From Ustilago trichophora (taxonomy: Eukaryota > Basidiomycota > Ustilaginomycetes > Ustilaginales > Ustilaginaceae): 64,000 nt of DNA. Under the pieces are notes generated by a model. It searched no databases and was not told where the DNA came from. It worked only from the letters and a program-made list of their open reading frames with translations. The position numbers were made by a program, and so were the translations under genes. Of this stretch, positions 42,037 through 52,543 are shown one piece after another (within the stretch, counting starts at the first letter, position 1; every line of letters begins with the position of its first letter). The stretch spans positions 496,001 through 560,000 of the forward strand of contig OOIN01000043.1 in NCBI GenBank assembly GCA_900323505.1, given 5' to 3'.

Positions 42037-42506
42037 ATGGTGCCATCGATGCACAGAACTTCGGACCGAACCAAAAAGAACGTGCTGTGCTTGTCCGTGA
42101 TCCCCGACGACCTTTCATCTCCGTCGGTAGTTATGTGGGGTTGGAAGGAGACAAAGATTTGATTATCAGAGAGAGATCGATCGATTCGAGTTTGATTTGG
42201 ATTTTGGAATCTCTTTCTATCTCTCGGGGATATGTGCCGGCGGGGAAGGATGGGAAAGCATTCGCGCAGAAGAGAAGAGAACCCAAAGTGATGGTGATGA
42301 TGATGAGCACTGACCAACGCCGTATTGAGGGTGCGAATATGCTACAGTATTTGGAGGAGCTGCACTCGACGATCGAATCGCACAAGTACCGTATCCTGTT
42401 CTCCACAGCATCCCGAATCCAACCCAACATCCTCCAAGTTAGTGCCGGCTTGATCTGCTTTCAGAGTCGCATATCAAAACGTGGGAGAAGAAAAGCGCTT
42501 TCATGA
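42037..42506 (+). other. Unassigned open frame, possible small gene or gene remnant
   Basis: One frame is open from before 42037 to a stop at 42504-42506. Its middle part has ordinary protein-like composition (RRIEGANMLQYLEELHST, KYRILFSTASRIQPNIL). Internal Met codons occur at about 42288-42303. No family was recognised, and neither strand gives a convincing full-length gene. It could be an exon of an unseen gene or a decaying copy. Confidence 0.2.
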
Positions 42507-43245
42507 CTCCTAACTTACAACGGTTGTCCTCTTTGGTGTTGGCGGATCTTTCCGTGTTTCAACGTGAACCCTTTTTAATTTTTATTTCAAAAAACTTCCG
42601 TATACAGTAGTGTACTTCTTTTTGACGGCTGTCAATGCAGAACAGTATCGCTACGCTTTCTTTTAGCGCATTCCTTCTGCTCGGCCATCTCTTCAACGCT
42701 ATCAGACAACACCGCTCTTTTCCTTCATCCAAATCATATGCGTCTGAGATACAGTTCCTTCTTGCTATCTCTCGCTTATACACAAGGTTGCCGAGTCGGA
42801 GAAAGAGGTGGTGATGAGAGAGAGAGAAAAAAAAGAAGAAGGTGGTCCGTGGTCTGTGGTGCCGTGTGTGGCTTGTTGTTGGGTGGGTTTCTTGCGATCT
42901 TTCCAGATGCGCAAGGGTGGGAAAGGTCTAGAGTTCTTGCGCGCATGTCTTACGCCTATACGAGAGCAAATGGTGCACGGTGCACTGGGTGGTGTTGGTT
43001 TGGGGGCCGCGAAATGCACCGACCACGGTTGCTACGTTCCCTTGGGTTGCTGTTGAGATGCATCCAAGTGGGTTCATTCATTCTTTGACTGCGGAGCCAA
43101 ATGAAAAAGCCTCACAAGACAACCCTCTCTTCGACCGTCGACTTTTCCATCAAGGGCGGGTGTCGTTCCCACCGCTATGTTTTGTGAAGCTTGCATGTCT
43201 GAGTCATGCGGTCGGTCCGTGCCTCTTGTATCCTCGCTGCTGTAG

Positions 43246-44737
<1,492 letters not shown>

Positions 44738-45020
44738 ATCCCCCTTAGCCCTAAGTCAAGCGTTTTTCTCGTCTCTGAATCAAATCATCGAAAATTCAAT
44801 TTTCCTCTGCTGTTCTTCAAACAACGTGCGTCGCTACTGCGGCTGTGTGCAAAAGTTCAAGTCTACGCCACCGAGCAAGACCAAACGCCACTAAATTGCT
44901 ATGTGTTTGATTCGAGCTTTCTAAAGAATTGCAAAGGAAAATGATATGAAATCATGAATGATGATGTTGATGTTCTGAGAACTTTTGTTACAGTTTCGGA
45001 TGTACGTCTTTGTCTGTTCT
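44738..45020. other. Convergent spacer between THI4 and LOS1
   Basis: A 283-bp stretch with two 3' ends; no gene is seen. Confidence 0.4.
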
Positions 45021-48000
45021 CTAGCCTCCTCGGGATTTGACGATAAATGCCTCGAGATACTTTTTAAACGGTTTCACCTCGAGCGACTTTAGATTCTGCG
45101 CAAAGTCCTGGGCCAATTCGGGAGGACAGTGGATACCGGGCAGGTAGACCTGGAGGAGGTAGTTGATCATCTCGTCTCCTCTTTTGGCGTAGATGGTTTT
45201 GGCGAGCGTGGCAATTTCACCGAGGACGATCTGGGCTTGAGCATCGCGGAAGTCAAAGCCTTGCTTGGTGGGTGCTTCGAAGATGAGCGCGATGAGGGTT
45301 TCGTAGATGAATCGGTCAAAGCCAGGAAGAGCGACTGACGAGTTGGTGACTCCGTTGACGGCGGTAGCGTCGCCCGCCCAGGATCCTACCAGACGGTGAA
45401 GGATCGAAAAGGCAGTACGCTGACAAGCCGCATCCGAGTTGGTCGAATAGAATACAACACTCTGCAACAGAGTCTCCAACTGAGCCGCATTCTTCTCGGA
45501 TACAAAAACACCCTCCATCCCCGACTGAACCATCGAAGACAACAGATTCATATACGCCTTTTGCAGCTCCGATTTCTGCACCGCATCGTCGGTCCCCGTA
45601 ACGCCTTGATTGAGGAAGTAAAAAATGCGCTCTACCACGATGAGGAAAAGCTGATCGACAATGGCTTTAACATCATCCTTGTACTTGTTGACGACGAGCG
45701 AGAGGAAGTTGACGAAATCCACCAACTCCTGCGAGGTGACTTCGCTCAGCAGTGCATCGATGAGGCCGGGAATGTAGGGCAAGACCGCTTTACCACAGGT
45801 AGAGACCATGCGTGCAAACGCACCCCGTGCAGCCTCTCGTACAATGGAGAACTGGTTCATGGAGCTGATGCTGACCAAGACTTGCTCGGTGATGGACTTG
45901 AATACGCCGACCCATTGCGGTTCGGGTTGGGAGCTGTTGGGATTGACATCGGGGAAGCCTTTGGATAGGCTGCTGAGTGCCAGCATGAGATGGTGCACTT
46001 GGAGCACAGAGGTGAGGTCGGATGGAGTGCGCTGGAATGCTTGGACGGCTTGCTGCATCTGCTCGCTGAGAGGCTCCGAGATGGCTTTGAGCAGCACGAC
46101 TTGGTCGTTGGGTGCAGTGTTGAGCAACGAGATCAGGATACCGCTCGTCTCGAAAAGATACAGCTGGCTGTCAAAGTAGCCCGCAGGAGCAGTTGCCTTG
46201 ACTAAGGGGTCCTCGTCTGGCGCTACTTCCGGAAGCTCGGCTCGAACGACCAACAGATCCTGCAGGCCCTGCAACAATCGCTGTACGTAGTCGAGAGGCA
46301 CAGCAGCGACGGCTCGCAAGTCGCGCACGAATCGGTACAGCAGATAGTTGACACGCTTGCGGACACCCAGTTTCTCGTGGTGGACGCCTCGCCAGTCGAG
46401 GAAAGCGGGCAACGCATCCGAAACGCAGGCACTTCGGGCAGCAAAGAAGTTCGAGTAGCGTACCAGACATTCGAAGAATTGCAGCTGCACGGCAGGGTGT
46501 GGGAAGGAGGAGACGTTGGACAGGACGAGCTTCTGCACCATCTCGCCCAAGTTGCTAAGTGGGAGACCTGCGAGAGCTTCATTGCCGAGCTTGGGAGCAC
46601 GTCCCTTGGATCCAGCTTCGGGGCTCTGGACAAACATGGCAGGTGACAGACCGACCTTGGGTGCTGCAGTGGCGGTGGTCATGACGTCGCCGTAAAAGTG
46701 GATCACGTAAAGTGCAAGCTCGATCTGCTGCCACGACAGCTGAGGACCCGATCCGGCTGCACTCGCTTCGAACGAGGCAAAGGTGGACAGAACAAGCTGA
46801 GCCACGCTGGTGGAGAAGAGCTTGTCGTCGATGGCAGCGATGGCACCCACGATGGTCTGGAGGTTCCTTCGCATTTCCAAAAACTTGGCATCGTCCTCGT
46901 CCTCTTCCTCATCCTCGTCGTCGGCAGCTCCGAAGCTGCTGGCGGGCCATTCTGCCTCGTCGTCGAACTTCATCTTTTGAAGCGAGACACCAATGAGGTT
47001 GGAGAGGAACTCGGCTCGTGCACCGGTAAGTTCTGCACCTCGTCGACGCGCCTTCTTGTAGATGCCGAGGATCATGTTGACTCCGGAGAACATCTGTTCG
47101 GATGCATCGTCATACTCGTCGGAGAGGAAGGCGAGAACAAGAGGCAGGATCGAGTTGAGGAGGCCCTCTGCAGCCACCTTTGTAGATTCTTCGGCTGCGC
47201 TCTCTTCCAAGATCTTGCACATTTCCAAGACGAGGCCGTTGGTCAGATGGGCGAGGTGTTCTCGGAACTCGATGTTGGAATCGCTCCTGTCGCTCTGACC
47301 GTTCTGGGCGGATTGACCGGTACGCGTCCGTGATTCGAGGGGAGTGATGACTTGTTGCAGGTTGAGAGCCTGGGCGAGACTGAGCTTGTCGGCTGGCTTC
47401 ATGCCTTTGGTGATGATGCCGTGCAAAGCATCTGCAGCTGCTGTGCGGAGTTTTGGAATGGGGTGATGAAGGACGTTGAAGAGCAATGGAACCGTCTGGT
47501 TGGTGACGACGAGGTTGATGTCGATCCAAGAGACATAGTCTTCGACGATCTTTGTTGCTGCAGCGGTGAGGTCGACAGCGTTGGCAAAAGTCATGCTACG
47601 AACACCGGCCGACGAGTTGGGATCGGTGGCGTGCTCACCGAGGTTGACGCGGTTGAAGCCTTCCTCGACGACACGCCATACCGAGTCGGCAATGTTGGAA
47701 GCATGGTTGGCACGGATCTCGTCCCTGATGACGGCGTCTCGCTGAAGGCGCTCTTTGGATCGGACAGCTCGCAATGTGACGTCGGAACCGAGGGTGATGG
47801 AGAGGTCATGGAGGACACGCAGAACCAAGTCGGTGGTGAAGGGGTTGAGCGGGACCTGGGAAGTGGAAGGCTGGGATGGCGAGGCAGCAGGGTGAGCACG
47901 GAACATGGAGAGCAAGGTGGGCAGTAGAGTGTAAGGTGGTGGCAGGTTGTAGGTCTGGAGTAGCAAGACGGCGAGGACCTGGGCAAACTTGTTCTTGATG

Positions 48001-48350
48001 TAAGGAACAGCACCGTCACCTGATCCGGCGACGTATTCCTTGTGAATGTACTCGACGGCCGATTGCTGGAGCGAAGCCACGGCGGCTGCTGGGTCGCTCG
48101 ACATGCTGATGCGGTTGGCGAGAAAGTCATCGACGAGCATGAGGCCGAACATGCGGGCATTCTGGCTGTACTTGGGAGCGTTGTCTTCTGCGTTACGTGC
48201 CGACCACACGGTCCAACCTACGCTCCAGCTCTCGTGTGTGATGGTCTTGAGATGTTCGAGGAACTGAAGAGCCTGGGAAGTAACCTCGGGACCAGCATTG
48301 GCGAGCGGGTTGGAGGCGATCTCGACCGCCTGGATGAGTTGCTCCTCCAT
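45021..48350 (-). CDS. LOS1: Exportin-T, nuclear export receptor for tRNA
   Basis: A single 1109-residue ORF from the ATG at 48350-48348. It has the features of the Los1/Xpot family of karyopherin-beta receptors, which bind mature tRNA with RanGTP in the nucleus and carry it through the pore. The N-terminus (MEEQLIQAVEIASNP, LQFLEHLKTITHESWSVGWTVW) and the block EYIHKEYVAGSGDGAVPYIKNKFAQVLAVLLLQTYN correspond to the conserved CRIME/exportin-type start. The remainder is HEAT-repeat-like helical sequence. An acidic loop DDEDEEEDEDDAKF (about residues 475-490) and a basic/Ser loop at about 155-170 are fungal insertions. The size matches the known fungal proteins of about 1100 residues. The assignment is strong. 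Confidence 0.94.
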   Translation of the reverse strand: MEEQLIQAVEIASNPLANAGPEVTSQALQFLEHLKTITHESWSVGWTVWSARNAEDNAPKYSQNARMFGLMLVDDFLANRISMSSDPAAAVASLQQSAVEYIHKEYVAGSGDGAVPYIKNKFAQVLAVLLLQTYNLPPPYTLLPTLLSMFRAHPAASPSQPSTSQVPLNPFTTDLVLRVLHDLSITLGSDVTLRAVRSKERLQRDAVIRDEIRANHASNIADSVWRVVEEGFNRVNLGEHATDPNSSAGVRSMTFANAVDLTAAATKIVEDYVSWIDINLVVTNQTVPLLFNVLHHPIPKLRTAAADALHGIITKGMKPADKLSLAQALNLQQVITPLESRTRTGQSAQNGQSDRSDSNIEFREHLAHLTNGLVLEMCKILEESAAEESTKVAAEGLLNSILPLVLAFLSDEYDDASEQMFSGVNMILGIYKKARRRGAELTGARAEFLSNLIGVSLQKMKFDDEAEWPASSFGAADDEDEEEDEDDAKFLEMRRNLQTIVGAIAAIDDKLFSTSVAQLVLSTFASFEASAAGSGPQLSWQQIELALYVIHFYGDVMTTATAAPKVGLSPAMFVQSPEAGSKGRAPKLGNEALAGLPLSNLGEMVQKLVLSNVSSFPHPAVQLQFFECLVRYSNFFAARSACVSDALPAFLDWRGVHHEKLGVRKRVNYLLYRFVRDLRAVAAVPLDYVQRLLQGLQDLLVVRAELPEVAPDEDPLVKATAPAGYFDSQLYLFETSGILISLLNTAPNDQVVLLKAISEPLSEQMQQAVQAFQRTPSDLTSVLQVHHLMLALSSLSKGFPDVNPNSSQPEPQWVGVFKSITEQVLVSISSMNQFSIVREAARGAFARMVSTCGKAVLPYIPGLIDALLSEVTSQELVDFVNFLSLVVNKYKDDVKAIVDQLFLIVVERIFYFLNQGVTGTDDAVQKSELQKAYMNLLSSMVQSGMEGVFVSEKNAAQLETLLQSVVFYSTNSDAACQRTAFSILHRLVGSWAGDATAVNGVTNSSVALPGFDRFIYETLIALIFEAPTKQGFDFRDAQAQIVLGEIATLAKTIYAKRGDEMINYLLQVYLPGIHCPPELAQDFAQNLKSLEVKPFKKYLEAFIVKSRGG

Positions 48351-49225
48351 GACGACGTGTATGGTTTTTGCGCCACTGCGACTGGCAAGCAGTGGACTTT
48401 TTTTTATCTAGTCAAGTAGCACAGATCCCGTCGGTTGAGCTGTGCGAGCTTAGACGGGTGTGCTGAGTTTTGGAGAGTGAGTAAAATGTTGGACTGGAGC
48501 TATGCCGACATGGATGCGATGCCGAAGATGGTGTTGATGCTGCTGAGTTGTGTGGGTGATTTGTGACCAGGTTGGGCTGCTAGGGTGAGAAGTGAGCAGC
48601 TGATCTGGCGATAGGTGAAAAGAGGTGGAGTGAAAGAGCCAAAGCTAGAGACAGCTCCGAAATGAGTGTAAGAGTTCGAGACTGGCCAATATTGGTGGTG
48701 GCGTGGTTGCCGTATCAATGCCAAGGATGATGAAGATTGATTGTTGTGGAGATTAGCTGGTGACAAGGTGAATAAGGCGGAATGATGTTGTCGTGAGAAA
48801 GAGGTGGAGAACGAATGACACACACACACAAACACATACGCATCTCTCTCTAGAAAGAGAGAACTCGGGTAGTGTGATCAGTCCCAAGAAGAAGATTTGG
48901 ACATTTTTTTTTTTTCTTTTTCTTTTTCTTTTCTCGAAAGAGATCAACATTCTTTGACGTTGTACTGGCCAAAGTGACACGCTGCCCTGAAACTCGAGAT
49001 CAAAAATATTGCCAAAAGAAACACTTTACACACCTCTTCTTTGGAAAAGAGAAATTCGTGCGAGAGCCACGCGTCTTTTTTTGACAATAATGTTAGGTCC
49101 TCATCAACTGATCGCTGGACAATCTCGAAAAATCAGATTTCGTCTTTGCAGGCTCCTGCATTGGTCCGGACGCCTCGTTCCCTCGACTGACGCTCACTGC
49201 ACGCAGTCACATGCTTTGACGAAGG

Positions 49226-49253
49226 CAGTACAGTACAGTACTGTACTGTACAG
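49226..49253. repeat. TACAG/CTGTA perfect palindrome
   Basis: Two-and-a-half TACAG units run into two-and-a-half CTGTA units; the 22 bases 49229-49250 read the same on both strands. Confidence 0.92.
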
Positions 49254-49418
49254 GGTGAACATCAACCGACAATCTCGCTTCTCTCTGATGACGAGCATGT
49301 GCAGCCAGACTGTTCAGGTGGGAGGTGATGGAGTGGACGCTGCTGATTGGCTTACCCCGCAACGAGAAGCCCAGCTTTATTTTCATTTCCGGCTCGGGAA
49401 AACGCCGGGGCGTGTCGG

Positions 49419-49428
49419 TACAGTACAG
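49419..49428. repeat. TACAG repeat, two copies
   Basis: Two direct units between the palindromes at 49226 and 49509. Confidence 0.85.
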
Positions 49429-49508
49429 GGTAAAAAGTGTGCATCCCTGCCAAGCAGGGGTTCATTGTCATCGCATAGAGAGAGGCGGGCATAAGAGGGA
49501 TCTGGTAT

Positions 49509-49523
49509 TGTACTGTACTGTAC
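49509..49523. repeat. CTGTA repeat
   Basis: TGTACTGTACTGTAC followed by ACCGC; TACACCGC also follows the related copy at about 28720. Confidence 0.88.
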
Positions 49524-50475
49524 ACCGCAGATTCGTGCTGCGTCGGCCATGTCCGACTGCACGCAAAGGTTGACAGACGGCCAGACTTGGTCTTGGCTTG
49601 CCGTAACTCTTTCCACCTTAGCTTGGTACCTGCCACAGCTCATTGCTGCCTTTTGAACATTTCTCTGTCCCCTAAAGCAAACGCTGTCGAGTAACAGCTA
49701 TCTACAATTCCTGTTCTGGTAAAGCTCGACCGCAATCAAGGTTCAGGGGTCACGACGACGATACACATGAACAGCCCTCCTCGGCAAGGGGTCGATCATA
49801 GACCCCTTTGTTAACATACAGTAAAGGCCGAAATCTCGCGTGTCGGCTATCAAGCTTTCTTTTGACCCTTATCTGCTGCTAACCTTAGCCTGACGCCTGC
49901 ATTTTTGGTGCTTTTCCGGACAAGATGCCGGCCATGGAAGCTACCCGCTCTTCCCGAGTCATAACCAACACGTCTTATCGGAAGAGTCTGATTCTGCCTC
50001 TTTGCAGACTTTTCGATCGATCAAAGACGCACAAGCCGACTTTTTCGACATCCGGACGGTGAAGGTTTCAGGGTCTTGGCACGGATGGATGGGGTCATCG
50101 AGAGACTCGCTGGTCATCTCGCCATTTTTTTTTTTATTCTGGCCAATTTTGGAAGCGTAGGCCAAGAGCATCCGATGACGCAGGCAAACTAATTTGGAAT
50201 TGTGTGCTTTCTGCTGCCAGCGATCGTGATCACGAGATCCAACCCCCCAATCCTCTACGATGCTTCCTCCAATTTCGCCTTCTTCTCCAATGATGCTGAC
50301 GAAAATGATGACGATGTCGCCCTCTTCCAAGTGTCTCGGCTTGACGGGATCGCTGCTTCTGCCATTGTCCATCGCATTGATTTCAGTATCGTCATGAAAA
50401 GCTCTCTTCTGAGCGAGGGCTGCTTCTTTTTTTTGGGTTTGGACCCTGCTCCCTCGACAATAGAAGCGTCCTTTT

Positions 50476-50520
50476 TTTCTTTTCTTTTCTTTTCTTTTCT
50501 TTTCTTTTCTTTTCTTTTCT
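50476..50520. repeat. (TTTTC)n pentanucleotide array, about 9 copies
   Basis: Nine consecutive TTTTC units are read directly, preceded by a T-rich stretch. Pure pyrimidine strand, with potential to form triplex DNA. Confidence 0.93.
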
Positions 50521-51936
50521 TTGGCAGCGTTCCCTCTATTTGGGACCGAAAGTCAGGGTCCGTGTCGATCGATCCACGCATCATCGGCAAAGGACGAGTC
50601 TAGATCCGTCGACACTGCCTCCCGTCTCTCGCTTGGACCCTGGTCTCTTCTTTTGCCCATTGACCCATTTTTGCCATTTTGCCATTTTGCGTTGCTGTCC
50701 TTGGCCCACCTTGTTGCTTTTTGTTTGACAACGACTGCCAGCAAAGCGACATCCTTTCATCTGGTGCTGATCAAGTTTTGCTCGGCTGAGAGCCAGCCTC
50801 GGATTGGCGAATGGAGATCTACGGCGATATAAGGAAGAATTGCTATTCAACGGTATAGTAGATGGATGGAAAAAGTGCACTTGACCTCGAAAAGAGTTGC
50901 CACATGAGCCTGCAGATGCAGCAAGCATCCAAAGTCGGGGTGGCGTGCAAGGCAAAAGCAAAACTGTCTCAGTCTGAGGTGCAAAGCCGTATCGCAAGCA
51001 TGACGAGACGTGCAAGAACGAGTCATTCGAGCAGAGAGCCCAGCTGCAACCAGCGATCTTGAGCATACGCATGTAGTGCTTATCTGGTGGGCAGTGCAAG
51101 ATCGAAGGGCGCGGAGCCTCAAAGCCATCGTAATGCGCGTCGATGAAAAACGCGTCAAGCTTACACAAAGTAAAGGCACTTGATCTGTGACTCCACTTGG
51201 AAAACCGGAAAGGAGAAGAAGCCGGGGACGAAAAAGACTGCCGTTCCGCTGAATGCAGACTGCTGCAAAGACGCACACACCACGCGTTGCTTTTCTGAGA
51301 AGAGAAAGAGAGACGGCCCCTTTCTTCCGCCGCGAATTTCTTGCTCGCCCCCTTTCTCCTCCTCGGTTGGATACGCAAAGGAGGAGAAGCACGGGGGCGA
51401 GATACCGCACACCTAATCTCGCGTCGACAATTCGTGTTGAGACGTTGCGAGCATGGTCAAGTGTCTCGCGCTCTTTGAATGCGCAAGTGCATCCCCGCCT
51501 TTGCTTTTCCATGGCCGCCACTCTGTGTACTGTACTAGGATTTCCAGACATTGCTCGCCCACCGACCGTTGTCTCCAATATATCCGGAACCGGCTATGAG
51601 ATGGGTGACTGTGAGTGTGAGTGTGACTGATGAGTGAATGTAGAAAGGAACGAGGTAGCAAATGATTCATCTTTCGGATTCGAGTCAGAAAGAGAGACAG
51701 AGAGAGAAGCATGTCGCACCTTTCCGATGCGATACGATGCGATGCGCTGCGAGCATGCTTGGGCTGTGTGTTGCCGTGCTTGTGAGAGAGAGGGTCGGAT
51801 GGCGCGAAAGCGAGGGTGAGCTGCGTGCGATTGACACGCAACAAGCGGGCAGTTCCCCGCACTCTGTTCTGAAAGAAAGACCAAAAACGCGCGCGTTCTT
51901 CTGGATCTTCCAACAAGTGTAAGAGATTGTGGGCTG

Positions 51937-51952
51937 AGTACTGTACAGTACT
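51937..51952. repeat. AGTACTGTACAGTACT perfect palindrome
   Basis: A 16-bp perfect palindrome of the TACAG/CTGTA family, about 590 bp upstream of the HSF-type gene's start codon. Confidence 0.92.
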
Positions 51953-52176
51953 TACTATATGTCCGGCTGGCATACCGACACTGACCGGCTGCCTGCTTGT
52001 CTTTTTGCTAAAAATGTGGCTGCCCAACACTGCTCTCTCCGTGTGTGAGCGGTGTCGGCTGTTCCGTCCGTTGGCTTTGGCTTCGATCCTTGCTGCAACA
52101 CTGCGTATATTCGTCTGAACTGTAGGGTGAAGTGATGCTCAGCCCCAATTTCACCACACGCGCCGCCTCTCTTCCG

Positions 52177-52201
52177 CTCTCTCTCTCTCTCTCTCTCTCT
52201 C
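52177..52201. repeat. (CT)n microsatellite
   Basis: A run of CT dinucleotides about 350 bp upstream of the HSF-type gene; likely part of its pyrimidine-rich promoter/leader. Confidence 0.9.
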
Positions 52202-52252
52202 CCGCTCTCTCGCCCCCCTTCTTCTTGGCCCCACCAAATCAACGCTCCTCCT

Positions 52253-52280
52253 CCTTTCCTTTCCTTTCCTTTCCTTTCCA
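52253..52280. repeat. (CCTTT)n array, about 5 copies
   Basis: Five CCTTT units in the CT-rich region upstream of the HSF-type gene. Confidence 0.9.
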
Positions 52281-52543
52281 TCTCTCCATTCCATCATCTC
52301 ACTTCTCCATCATCTATTCATCAATAGCTGCCTCAAGCTTACCTTGCTACTACCACATTGTTCATCTCGACCGACACCCATCCATCCATCTACCATCGAC
52401 CACCAGCAGCAGCCATCATCGCCGCCACCACTTCCTTTCACCCCGCCCTGCTCTCCATCCAGGCGACGGGCAGGTCATAGCTACTCTCTTCTAGCAACAC
52501 ACATACACATATTCGTATTCAGCTTCGACTGTCTTTTCCCACA

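Larger units (their letters stand above)
48351..52543. other. 4.2-kb gene-poor region upstream of LOS1 and the HSF-type gene
   Basis: This divergent gap contains three TACAG/CTGTA clusters within 300 bp (49226-49523), two more near 51522-51538 and 51937-51952, a (TTTTC)n array (50476-50520), a CT array (52177-52201) and a (CCTTT)n array (52253-52280). No ORF with family resemblance is seen. It probably holds an extended promoter and leader for the HSF-type gene. Confidence 0.5.
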
